14,479 nt of DNA from Actinomycetota bacterium (GCA_005883885.1 VAYF01000113.1:1-14479); one strand, 5' to 3'; positions 1 through 7,052 are shown, numbered from the stretch's first letter. The notes: a model not told the origin generated them from the letters alone. Made by a program: numbers and translations.

Positions 1-3000
1 TGAATCCCGTCATGGCAGATTCGAGCAGAGGAACCGCCCTGTCGGGGTCTCCGAGGGCCGCGGCGGCACGGCCTTCGAGCCGTGCGGCATAGAGATCGAG
101 CGGGGGGACCCCCGCCCACGAGGCATGCATCCGGGATCGGTCGACGATCTCGTCGGCTTCGTCCCAGGCTCCCTGCTCCGAGATCACCTCGCACCACGCC
201 TCGAGCACCTCGTCTCGCCCGCGTTTGTCGTGGGCGACGCCGGGGCGCTCCAGGAGGACGCGAGCCTCGTCGTACATCGATCGTCGCGACAGGAGGCGCG
301 CCTGCCACAACGTGAGGACGGGGTCGAGTCGTTCTTCGGTCTTCTCCAGCCACCTGACCAAACGGAGGTACCCGTCCGCGGTCCCTCTGTCGCCCCGGGC
401 ATCGTGGATGAACGCGGCGATGGCCAGATGCATGGGCGCGAATCCCGGAGGCGTCTCTCGCCGCTCTCCTAGGAGCTCTTCGGCGAGCGCGACATCGGCG
501 AGCGTCCCGTCCCAGTCGCCGAGGCGGAAACGCGCCGCCGCCCGGAAATCGAGGCAGTACAACCCTTGGATCGGCGAACCCGACGTCGCTTCGTGGAACC
601 CCGTGTCTGCGAGCTCGACGGACTCTCGGTACCGTCCGGTGTCCAGCGCCCACCACGCGGCCATCGCGTGGATGTCTCCCACCTCGTAGGGGTCGGCGAG
701 CTTGGGCGCGAGGTCCAAACGCCGACGAACGGCCTCTTCCATGGCCCCATAGCGCCCGAGCGCTTGGTGGACGGACGTGATCCCGTCGAGCGCCGCCGAC
801 TCGAGGTCGACCCGACCGAGACGTTCGGCCATCGCGGCGGCCTCCTCGCCGGTTCGAAGTGCGAGCTCCATCTCGTCGTCGTCCGGCTCCGACCCGCGGT
901 AGGCGAACGGACCGAACGAGCGCGCGACGAGGAGCCTGACCCGTTCCTCGCCGTCACCCGGTCCCGCAGCGGTCAACCCGATCTCCAGGTACCGCTCGCC
1001 TTCTTCGCGGGACACGCGATGGCGCATCGTTCCGCGCGCCCTCGTGACGATCTCCAGCGCGGTCGCGCACAGGCGAGCCACGGTCGGTGATCGGTCCGCT
1101 TCGGAAGCGCCCTCCGCCTTCGTCCGGAGGTCGATGGCTTCTTTGAGCCGGTCCCAGGCCAGGTCGCCCTGGTACTCGTGGAACGAGGTCATCCCGAGCG
1201 CAGCGAGGGCGTCCGAGCGCTCGATCGGCCCTGCCGCGATCGACAACGCCTCGTCCGCGAAGCGCTCGGCCTGTTGGAGCGCGAGCTTCCCCCGCGCTTC
1301 ATCCGCTGCAAGCATCGAGTACCGGAACGCACGTCGGCGCATGCGCTCCCCCTCCTCCGGGTCCTCGCCGAGCGCCGCGACGCCCCGGTGCGCCTGGATG
1401 GAGTGATGCGCAAGGAGCTCCGCGAACTCGCGTTCGCGTTCGCGCGTATGGCGCTCGATCCACCCCGCGACGCGATCGTGCGCTCGCGCACGATCGCGTC
1501 GCGGAAGGCTCTCGTACGCGACCTCCTGGGTCAGCACGTGGCGGAACGAGTACTCGCGTTCACCGACGATCATCGACCCGAGTCGCGCGTGGACGAGCCC
1601 GCGCCGCTCCAGTCGGGACAGCGCGCCGTCGAGCTCGGTCGCGGAAGGGTCCGGTTCGAGCAAGGATGCCGCCGCGCCGTTCCAGAAGGTCCGGCCGACG
1701 ACCGAGGCGAGTTGGAGCACACGCTTCTCGAACACGGGCAAGAGATCCATCCTCGCGGCCAAGACCCCTTGCACGGTGTCGGGGATGTCGACGTCCTCGA
1801 TCGTCGAGTCGGTCTCGCGCTCATGTCCGGTGTCGTCCGACGCACGCTCGTCCACGAGGCGCTGCACGATCTCCTCGAGGAAGAACGGGTTGCCGCCGGC
1901 GCTCTCGAGGATCCGCGAACGCAACGAGGACGAGAGCGCCTCGTCGATGAGCAGATCGAGCATCTGGGCCGCCTCGATCGCGGACAGAGGCTCGAGCAAC
2001 AGGCTCGAGTAGTTCCACCGGCCCCCACCCCATCCCGGATGGCGGGCGGCGAGCTCCGGACGGGCGGGACACACGAACAGGAGCGGTCCCTCACCGTGAT
2101 CGGCGAGGTCTTCGATGAGCTCGAGCAAGGCGGGATCGGCCCAGTGGATGTCTTCGACGACGGCGACCACAGGTCGCCCGCTGGCCAATGACGAGAAGAA
2201 GATCCGCCACGCCTCATGGGTCGCGGTCCGAGCCTCTCGGGGATCCTGCGCGGGGAGCCACGCCGGATCCTGAAGCCCGACCGTGAAGGCGAGCGCTGCC
2301 GCGGTCCGCCCCGGTTCCGCATCGCTCACCCCCGGGACCCCCGTCAACAGATCGTCCACGTCCCCGTGGATCCGATCGAGCGCCGTCTCGAGAGGGTCGC
2401 TATCGAGGACGCCGGCGTGACCCTTGAGGATCTCGGCGAGCGGCCAGTAGGTCACGCCCTCGCCGTACGGCAGGCATCGGCCGGTGAGGACGAGCGGGGG
2501 TTCCGCGATCTCCGCGGTCCAGGACACGAACTCCTCGACGAGGCGCGACTTGCCCACACCGGCCTCGCCGTAGATCGTGACGAGGTGCGGCCGTCGTTCC
2601 GCGACCGATCGTTCGAACATGCTCCGCACGACGTCGAGCTCGCGGAGCCGCCCCACCATCTTGGTCCGATACGGGCTGATCGCGCCGCGACGCAAGGCTC
2701 CCGGCTCCGTAACCACGTCGTCCTGCACCTCGTACGTTCGGGTGGCCTCCTCTTTCCCTCGGAGCATCAGGGGTCCGACGTCTTCGAGGGTGAGGCCTCG
2801 GGCCGCGCGCGCCGTGCGTTCGCTGATCAGGATCTGGCCGGACGTAGCCTGTTGCTCGAGACGAGCGGCGACGTTGACGGCGTCGCCGGTGACGAACCCC
2901 TCGCCCAAGCGGGGTGACGTGCGCGCGACGACATCGCCCGTGTTGACGCCGATCCGGATCGCGAGCCGGATCCCGTGGCGTTCCTCCAACACGTCGTTCA

Positions 3001-3433
3001 GCCGATCGAGGGCTCGGCGCATCCGAAGCGCCGCTCGGAGCGCCCGTGTCGGATCGTCCTCGTGCGCGGTCGGGACGCCGAAGACGGCCATGACCGCGTC
3101 ACCGATGAACTTCTCGACCGTCCCCCCCTCCGCTTCGAGCTCGACCCGCATGGCGTGGAGGAAGGCATCCAGCACTTCCTTGAGCTGTTCAGGGTCGAGT
3201 CGCTCGCCGAGACCGGTCGAGCCGGCGACGTCGGCGAACAAGACGGTGACGAGCTTCCGCTCTTCCCCGACGGGAAGCGCCTCGGACACCCGATGGCCGC
3301 ACGCCGGGCAGAACGTGACTCCCTGCGGAAGATCGGCACCGCAACGCTCGCAGGTCGCGAGCGCGGCGCCGCATCGCACGCAGAAGCTCGACGCACCCGT
3401 GTTCTCTGCACCGCACGTCGAGCACGTCCTCAC
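1..3433 (-). CDS. Zinc-ribbon / class III adenylate cyclase / AAA ATPase / TPR signalling protein, C-terminus cut by the window edge
   Basis: Likely makes cAMP from ATP and couples this to a STAND-like ATPase with a TPR sensor region; predicted cytoplasmic. The frame is open from GTG 3433 to base 2 (1144 residues seen). An in-frame TAG at 3445-3443, four codons upstream, fixes the start. Residues 4-45 hold two CxxC...CxxC zinc ribbons (C4/C7/C18/C21 and C28/C31/C42/C45). The cyclase domain (about 58-215) has metal ligands D68 and D112, adenine-selecting K108 and D184, and transition-state N187 and R191, so adenylate cyclase is favoured over guanylate cyclase. Walker A GEAGVGKSR is at 289-297 and the Walker B region VVAVVEDIHWAD ends near 433. 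From about residue 650 the protein is helical and TPR-like. The gene diverges from the peroxiredoxin gene across 53 bases. The domain calls are firm; the signal sensed is unknown. Confidence 0.93.
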   Translation of the reverse strand, partial: MRTCSTCGAENTGASSFCVRCGAALATCERCGADLPQGVTFCPACGHRVSEALPVGEERKLVTVLFADVAGSTGLGERLDPEQLKEVLDAFLHAMRVELEAEGGTVEKFIGDAVMAVFGVPTAHEDDPTRALRAALRMRRALDRLNDVLEERHGIRLAIRIGVNTGDVVARTSPRLGEGFVTGDAVNVAARLEQQATSGQILISERTARAARGLTLEDVGPLMLRGKEEATRTYEVQDDVVTEPGALRRGAISPYRTKMVGRLRELDVVRSMFERSVAERRPHLVTIYGEAGVGKSRLVEEFVSWTAEIAEPPLVLTGRCLPYGEGVTYWPLAEILKGHAGVLDSDPLETALDRIHGDVDDLLTGVPGVSDAEPGRTAAALAFTVGLQDPAWLPAQDPREARTATHEAWRIFFSSLASGRPVVAVVEDIHWADPALLELIEDLADHGEGPLLFVCPARPELAARHPGWGGGRWNYSSLLLEPLSAIEAAQMLDLLIDEALSSSLRSRILESAGGNPFFLEEIVQRLVDERASDDTGHERETDSTIEDVDIPDTVQGVLAARMDLLPVFEKRVLQLASVVGRTFWNGAAASLLEPDPSATELDGALSRLERRGLVHARLGSMIVGEREYSFRHVLTQEVAYESLPRRDRARAHDRVAGWIERHTREREREFAELLAHHSIQAHRGVAALGEDPEEGERMRRRAFRYSMLAADEARGKLALQQAERFADEALSIAAGPIERSDALAALGMTSFHEYQGDLAWDRLKEAIDLRTKAEGASEADRSPTVARLCATALEIVTRARGTMRHRVSREEGERYLEIGLTAAGPGDGEERVRLLVARSFGPFAYRGSEPDDDEMELALRTGEEAAAMAERLGRVDLESAALDGITSVHQALGRYGAMEEAVRRRLDLAPKLADPYEVGDIHAMAAWWALDTGRYRESVELADTGFHEATSGSPIQGLYCLDFRAAARFRLGDWDGTLADVALAEELLGERRETPPGFAPMHLAIAAFIHDARGDRGTADGYLRLVRWLEKTEERLDPVLTLWQARLLSRRSMYDEARVLLERPGVAHDKRGRDEVLEAWCEVISEQGAWDEADEIVDRSRMHASWAGVPPLDLYAARLEGRAAAALGDPDRAVPLLESAMTGF
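1465..1504. repeat. 18-bp perfect inverted repeat with 4-base loop inside the cyclase gene
   Basis: The arm CCGCGACGCGATCGTGCG at 1465-1482 is the exact reverse complement of 1487-1504, with CTCG (CGAG in the mRNA) as loop. It lies in codons 644-657 (P644 to G657, an Arg-rich stretch at the end of the ATPase region) of the minus-strand cyclase. The equivalent stretch of the second cyclase in this window (around 13160-13200) codes a similar sequence but forms no such stem. Function unknown; it could be a pause or mRNA stability element, or a chance product of Arg codons. Confidence 0.85.
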
Positions 3434-3439
3434 GTCGCG

Positions 3440-3445
3440 AGTCTA
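3440..3445 (-). promoter_or_regulatory. Candidate leaderless -10 element (TAGACT) of the minus-strand cyclase gene
   Basis: TAGACT fits the TANNNT -10 pattern and lies exactly six bases upstream of GTG 3433, so transcription could start at the first codon. No Shine-Dalgarno sequence is visible in this short stretch. The same hexamer and spacing precede the second cyclase gene at 11383. No convincing -35 box is seen. Confidence 0.5.
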
Positions 3446-3471
3446 GGCCCGGTCGATACGGCGGATGCGTC

Positions 3472-3477
3472 TATGAT
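3472..3477 (+). promoter_or_regulatory. Candidate -10 element (TATGAT) of the peroxiredoxin operon
   Basis: TATGAT lies nine bases before ATG 3487 in the 53-base divergent gap. A start site about seven bases downstream would give a leader of only a few bases. No Shine-Dalgarno sequence and no clear -35 box are seen. The assignment rests on the hexamer and position alone. Confidence 0.45.
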
Positions 3478-3486
3478 GCCGACCCG

Positions 3487-3972
3487 ATGCAAGCAACCCT
3501 GTTGCCGCCCGGGACCTCGGCCCCCGATTTCGCTCTCCCTTCGACGCTGGACGGGCCGCTGGGCCCGCAAGATCGACGGGGTCATCCGCTGATCCTGGTC
3601 TTCTATCCGGCCGACTGGAGTCCCGTCTGCACCGACCAACTGACCCTGTACCAGGAGGTCATGCCCGAGTTCGAGAGGCATGACGCGGCGCTGTTCGGGA
3701 TCTCGGTCGACGGACGCTGGAGTCACCTGGCCTTCGCCAAGGACCGGAACCTGCGGTTCCCGCTGCTGGCAGACTTCGAGCCCAAAGGCGTCGTGGCTCG
3801 CGCCTACGGCGTCTACCGGGCCCAGGACGGCACCAGCGAGCGTGCTCTGTTCGTGATCGATCCGGCCGGGGCCGTGAGCTGGAGCTACGTCTCGCCGACC
3901 GACGTGAATCCAGGAGCGGACGGCATCCTGCGAGCGCTCGAGGATCTCGCTGCGAAAGGGGTCACACGATGA
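3487..3972 (+). CDS. One-Cys peroxiredoxin, AhpC/TSA family (AhpE-like)
   Basis: Predicted to reduce hydrogen peroxide and organic peroxides in the cytoplasm through a peroxidatic cysteine. The 161-residue protein has the thioredoxin-fold start PGTSAPDFALP and the active-site stretch YPADWSPVC with C48. The family motif PxxxTxxC reads PxxxSxxC here, with Ser for Thr. Conserved R119 lies in ERALFVID. C48 is the only cysteine, so there is no resolving Cys and the enzyme must take electrons from a partner. The layout (FPLLADF, then AYGVY) resembles Mycobacterium AhpE as I recall it. The gene starts 53 bases from the divergent cyclase and ends in an ATGA overlap with the CPYC oxidoreductase, a plausible reductant. 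No signal peptide is seen. Confidence 0.88.
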   Translation: MQATLLPPGTSAPDFALPSTLDGPLGPQDRRGHPLILVFYPADWSPVCTDQLTLYQEVMPEFERHDAALFGISVDGRWSHLAFAKDRNLRFPLLADFEPKGVVARAYGVYRAQDGTSERALFVIDPAGAVSWSYVSPTDVNPGADGILRALEDLAAKGVTR

Positions 3973-4538
3973 GAGCCACGCGATGGGAGGCCACCCTGGT
4001 CCTGCCGGTGTCGGAGGATCGGGATCACATCCAGGGACCGGGCGAAGCGCCGGTGACCCTCGTGGAGTACGGCGACTACGAGTGCCCGTATTGCGGGGAG
4101 GCCTATCCCATCGTCAAGGAGATCCAGGAACGGATGGGGGAGCAGCTGCGGTTCGTCTTCCGCAACTTCCCGATCAGCACGGCCCATCCGCACGCCGAGT
4201 TCGCCGCCGAGGCGGCCGAAGCTGCGGCCGCCCAAGGCCGGTTCTGGGAGATGCATGACCATCTGTACGAGCACCAGCAGCGTCTGAGGGTCGACGACCT
4301 GCGCTCCTACGCTCGAGCGATCGAGCTCGACCTCGACCTGTTCGACAAGGAGTTCGAGGAACACGTCCACGCGGACCGCGTGCACGAGGATTTCCTGAGC
4401 GGTGTTCGCAGCGGCGTGAACGGCACGCCCACCTTCTTCATCAACGGGATCCGGCACGATGATCCCTACGACTTCGAGACGCTGCTCACGGCGCTCAACG
4501 GTGCGATCGGCGCGGGGGCTGACCATGGAGGATCTTGA
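3969..4538 (+). CDS. DsbA-like thiol oxidoreductase with CPYC active site, cytoplasmic form
   Basis: A 189-residue thioredoxin-fold protein of the DsbA/thioredoxin_4 type. After a short lead, APVTLVEYGDYECPYC carries the redox pair C39 and C42. The helical insert spans about 70-145, and the cis-proline loop GVNGTPTFFING has P154. There is no signal peptide or lipobox, so it is probably cytoplasmic, unlike classic periplasmic DsbA. Its ATG overlaps the peroxiredoxin stop (ATGA), and a purine-rich AAAGGGG lies about eight bases upstream, so translation is probably coupled. The neighbour suggests it recycles the one-Cys peroxiredoxin or a mixed disulphide on it; that pairing is inference. Similar domains also occur fused to NhaA antiporters, but none is seen here. 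Confidence 0.88.
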   Translation: MRATRWEATLVLPVSEDRDHIQGPGEAPVTLVEYGDYECPYCGEAYPIVKEIQERMGEQLRFVFRNFPISTAHPHAEFAAEAAEAAAAQGRFWEMHDHLYEHQQRLRVDDLRSYARAIELDLDLFDKEFEEHVHADRVHEDFLSGVRSGVNGTPTFFINGIRHDDPYDFETLLTALNGAIGAGADHGGS

Positions 4539-4782
4539 ACCACAAGACGCGAACGAGGATGACGAGCTCGAGGCCGAGATCATGCGGACGGATCACGCGT
4601 TCGCATCGGAGTCGGTCGGCACCACCGCCGAAGAGGCTCTGGAAGGCGAGACGCTCGATCAGCGCTTGGCTGAGGAACGACCCGAGCGTCCGGGGACGGA
4701 CGAGGTCCTCGCGGTCGTCGACGAGGGGCTGTCCGACGACGAAGAGGAACTGGTCGGCGAGGCCGTCGTCGAACGGGCGTGA
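4525..4782 (+). CDS. Small acidic protein, DUF5709-like
   Basis: An 85-residue, strongly acidic protein without cysteines or membrane segments. The segment GTTAEEALEGETLDQRLAEE resembles the conserved core of actinobacterial DUF5709 proteins, from memory. The C-terminus DDEEELVGEAVVERA is also acidic. The ATG at 4525 overlaps the end of the DsbA-like gene by 14 bases, which favours co-transcription. An upstream in-frame ATG at 4459 would bury 22 more codons in the DsbA-like gene, where the other frame is clearly coding, so I prefer 4525. Function is not known for the family. Confidence 0.7.
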   Translation: MEDLEPQDANEDDELEAEIMRTDHAFASESVGTTAEEALEGETLDQRLAEERPERPGTDEVLAVVDEGLSDDEEELVGEAVVERA

Positions 4783-4825
4783 GCCCACGCTTGTCAGACG
4801 CCCCGGGTCGCCCGACGATGGCCTC

Positions 4826-5509
4826 ATGGCAACGGATCGGAACGTCGTCGACTGGGGAGACGAACCGATCGCCGGCTGGCGCATCTGGAACCTCTCGAAC
4901 GACGCCGCGGCGCCGCGGCTGCTTCCCGCGGGTTCGGGCGTGGGCGATGTCTGGCAACCGATGCAGGTGATGACGGCACGGTGCGGCGTTCCATCGATCC
5001 TGAAGATCGGGCGACGACGCCACGAAGCGCCGGACATCGGCTGCAGCTGCGGCATCTACGCGAGCCGTTCGCTGGATGAGAGCGAGCGTCCACGACCCGC
5101 ATGGCCGCCACCATGCGTCGTGGGCACCGTCGCCCTCTGGGGGGGGGTGATCGAGCACGAGATCGGCTGGCGGGGGCAGTTCGCGTATGCCGCCCGGCTG
5201 GGTTTGGTCTGTTCGATGTGTGCGTGGTTCGAGCCAGGACCCGGGGTTCCCACCGTGGTGCACTCCTTCGCGGGCACGTCCTACGCGTTGTGCGACGTCC
5301 ATCGCGGCGGGATCCAGCTGCAGGACGGGCGGCGGACGCGGCCGACGGGTCTCGATCCCAGGGCGTTCCAGGCGCGTCTGCTGGACACGTACGCGGTCGA
5401 TCTGGTTCCGATCGACTCGGTCCGTTCCCTCTTCCGGAGACGACGCACCCCGGAACCTCCCGCCTACGTTCCCTCGATCCGTGTCGTGCCCGTCGACGAC
5501 GCTCCATGA
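4826..5509 (+). CDS. Conserved hypothetical protein with paired cysteine motifs
   Basis: A 227-residue protein starting MATDRNVVDWGDEP. Recognisable blocks are GWRIWNLS, CSCGIYAS (about residues 73-80), VVGTVALWGGVIEHEIGWRG (about 99-118), CSMCAWFE and ALCDVHRGG. I recall actinobacterial proteins of unknown function with the pattern CGIYA...G.V.LWG.V.EHE.G.R, so this is probably a real family, but I cannot name it. Four Cys clusters could bind zinc. The start is the first in-frame ATG; no Shine-Dalgarno site is evident. It lies 43 bases after the acidic protein and 94 bases before mscL. A run of nine G at 5139-5147 falls in the conserved LWGGV block. Confidence 0.75.
   Translation: MATDRNVVDWGDEPIAGWRIWNLSNDAAAPRLLPAGSGVGDVWQPMQVMTARCGVPSILKIGRRRHEAPDIGCSCGIYASRSLDESERPRPAWPPPCVVGTVALWGGVIEHEIGWRGQFAYAARLGLVCSMCAWFEPGPGVPTVVHSFAGTSYALCDVHRGGIQLQDGRRTRPTGLDPRAFQARLLDTYAVDLVPIDSVRSLFRRRRTPEPPAYVPSIRVVPVDDAP
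5139..5147 (+). repeat. G9 homopolymer tract inside the conserved hypothetical gene
   Basis: Nine consecutive G residues code the Trp-Gly-Gly-Val part of ALWGGVIEHE. The frame on both sides is consistent, so the gene is intact as given. Such tracts are prone to slippage in the cell and to indels in sequencing. Confidence 0.9.
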
Positions 5510-5573
5510 GCGGGCCGACGTTTCCGTGGCAGCGCGATCGGCAAAGCAGCCGTCGAGGCGCGAGCAGGTGGTG

Positions 5574-5588
5574 CGTGCCCGAGGCACG
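5574..5588 (+). repeat. 6-bp stem-loop just upstream of the mscL ribosome binding site
   Basis: CGTGCC at 5574-5579 pairs with GGCACG at 5583-5588 around a three-base loop CGA. The stem ends where the G-rich Shine-Dalgarno GGGGGAG (5588-5594) begins, nine bases before ATG 5604. There is no T-run after it, so it is a poor terminator. It could shape mscL translation or be chance. Confidence 0.4.
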
Positions 5589-5603
5589 GGGGAGTGATGG
5601 TCG

Positions 5604-6002
5604 ATGCTCGAAGAGTTCAAGAGGTTCATCACGCGAGGCAACCTGGTGGACCTCGCGGTCGCATTCATCATGGGGCTCGCGTTCGCCGCGGTCGTGACGG
5701 CATTCGTGAACGTGATCCTCAGCATCGTCGCGGCGATCTTCGGATCGAACGTGTCTTTCGATCGGCTCACCCTCTCCCTGAACGGCACGCCGATCCCGTA
5801 CGGAGCTCTCTTGACGGCGATCGTGAGCTTCCTGATCGTCGCATGGGCGCTGTTCCTGCTCGTGAAGGCGTACCAACGCGTGAACCCCCCGAAGGAGGAG
5901 CCGACGACGACGAAACCGTGCGACTACTGCCGGACGGATATCCCGATCGACGCGGTCCGGTGTCCGAACTGCACCAGTCAGCTCGTCACGGCGACGTCAT
6001 GA
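5604..6002 (+). CDS. mscL: Large-conductance mechanosensitive channel MscL with C-terminal zinc ribbon
   Basis: Forms the pressure-release channel that opens on hypo-osmotic shock in the inner membrane. The 132-residue protein begins with FKRFITRGNLVDLAVAFIMG, matching the MscL amphipathic helix and first pore helix (about 5-45). A periplasmic loop follows (46-66), then TM2 (about 67-88). The usual C-terminal helical bundle is replaced or extended by a linker and a zinc ribbon, C106/C109 and C120/C123 (CDYC and CPNC). SD GGGGGAG at 5588-5594 supports ATG 5604. The stop TGA 6000-6002 overlaps the stop of the convergent PHP gene, so no terminator lies between the two. The family call is firm; the role of the zinc ribbon is unknown. 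Confidence 0.94.
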   Translation: MLEEFKRFITRGNLVDLAVAFIMGLAFAAVVTAFVNVILSIVAAIFGSNVSFDRLTLSLNGTPIPYGALLTAIVSFLIVAWALFLLVKAYQRVNPPKEEPTTTKPCDYCRTDIPIDAVRCPNCTSQLVTATS

Positions 6003-7052
6003 CCGATCGTGAAGGGTCGCCGGCATCGCCTGGGCCCAGGACCTGACGAACTCGATGGGTCGGTAGTTCAGGATCCGCTCCCGTGGGATCCGGGCGAGCG
6101 CGGCGGTCGCCATCCCGAAGGAGAGGAACTCGAGCTCGCTCGCCGAATGCGCGTCGCTCCCGATGGAGAACCAGCGCACGCCTTCCGCCCGAGCGAGGCC
6201 GGCCATCTCGACGTTCAGGTCTTGCCGCCACACCGTCGCGTCCAGCTCGAGCGCCTTGCCCAGCCGTGCCGCTTCCGCGAAGACCCGGCGCCAGTCGGCG
6301 ACCAGGCCGACCCGCCTGCCGTACATCCGTGCTTTCGGATGGGCGAGGATGTGCAACCGAGGCTGTCGGAGGGCGGCGACGTAGCGCTCCGTTTCGTCGG
6401 CGGTCGATCGGAGCTTGGAGTGGAACGCACCGAGCACCAGATCGAGGCCCGCGAGCGACGCATCGTCCATGTCCAGGGTGCCGTCGGCGAACACGTCGAC
6501 CTCGATCGAGCGGAGGACACGGAACGGGTCGCCGTCCTCCTCGAACCTGCGGTCGATCGCGTCGATCACCTCGCCCTCGTCGGCGAGCTCATCGGAGGTC
6601 ATGCCGTTCGCGATCGTGAGCGTCTGTGAGTGGTCGGTGATCGCCACGTAGGACCTGCCGCGCGACCTGGCCTCCTCGACCATGTCGGGGAGCGGCTGGC
6701 TGCCGTCGCTGAAGGTGGTGTGCACCTGGAGGTCACCGCATGGATCCGCTTCCCAGCGCGGATCGGCGTTGAGCGTCCGCCGGACCTCGGCGTACGTGAG
6801 GAATCCGCTGCGTGTTTCCTCGGGCTCGGGCACCGGCGGGGGATCGTCGAGCCATCCGTGGATCTTGGCCGCCACCCACGGGCCGACGGCGCGGAGCTCG
6901 GTGAGGGAGCGGCCGCCATCGACCAGCTGATGCGCCTCTTCCGGCCAGAACCTCGCGGCCCGGGAGGCTCGCTCCAGCGCCCGCCCGCGGTGGCCGGGTT
7001 CGTCGCGTCCGGCGGCCCACAACAGCTCGCCGATGTCCGCGTTGGTCAACAT
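5997..7052 (-). CDS. PolX-like PHP phosphoesterase with N-terminal HhH/8-kDa-like domain, no polymerase core
   Basis: Predicted metal-dependent phosphoesterase or 3'-5' nuclease acting on nucleic acid or phosphate esters. The 351-residue protein has an N-terminal helical region (1-70) ending RAVGPWVAAKIHGWL, which resembles the PolX lyase/HhH region. A PHP domain follows (about 104-345). Metal-site motifs are GDLQVHTTFSDG (D107, H111, D116), TDHS (D140, H141), SIEVD (E184), AFHSK (H211), LAHPKAR (H238) and GSDAH (D300, H302). The Gln in D-L-Q-V-H also occurs in Thermus PolX as I recall it, so it is not a sign of decay. The nucleotidyltransferase core of PolX is absent. The start ATG 7052 faces a 99-base divergent region. 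DNA repair is possible; histidinol phosphatase is less likely. Confidence 0.85.
   Translation of the reverse strand: MLTNADIGELLWAAGRDEPGHRGRALERASRAARFWPEEAHQLVDGGRSLTELRAVGPWVAAKIHGWLDDPPPVPEPEETRSGFLTYAEVRRTLNADPRWEADPCGDLQVHTTFSDGSQPLPDMVEEARSRGRSYVAITDHSQTLTIANGMTSDELADEGEVIDAIDRRFEEDGDPFRVLRSIEVDVFADGTLDMDDASLAGLDLVLGAFHSKLRSTADETERYVAALRQPRLHILAHPKARMYGRRVGLVADWRRVFAEAARLGKALELDATVWRQDLNVEMAGLARAEGVRWFSIGSDAHSASELEFLSFGMATAALARIPRERILNYRPIEFVRSWAQAMPATLHDRS

Noticed and set aside
1178..2191. Long plus-strand open frame (337 residues), with similar ones at 566-1090, 2216-2917 and 2975-3592
   Set aside because: They lie codon-for-codon opposite the minus-strand cyclase gene. The minus frame gives clear zinc-ribbon, cyclase, Walker and TPR sequence, so these are high-GC antisense shadows.
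4580..5788. Minus-strand open frames of 350-402 residues opposite the DUF5709-like, hypothetical and mscL genes
   Set aside because: Low-complexity Arg/Pro-rich translations without ribosome sites, opposite plus-strand genes with recognisable families.
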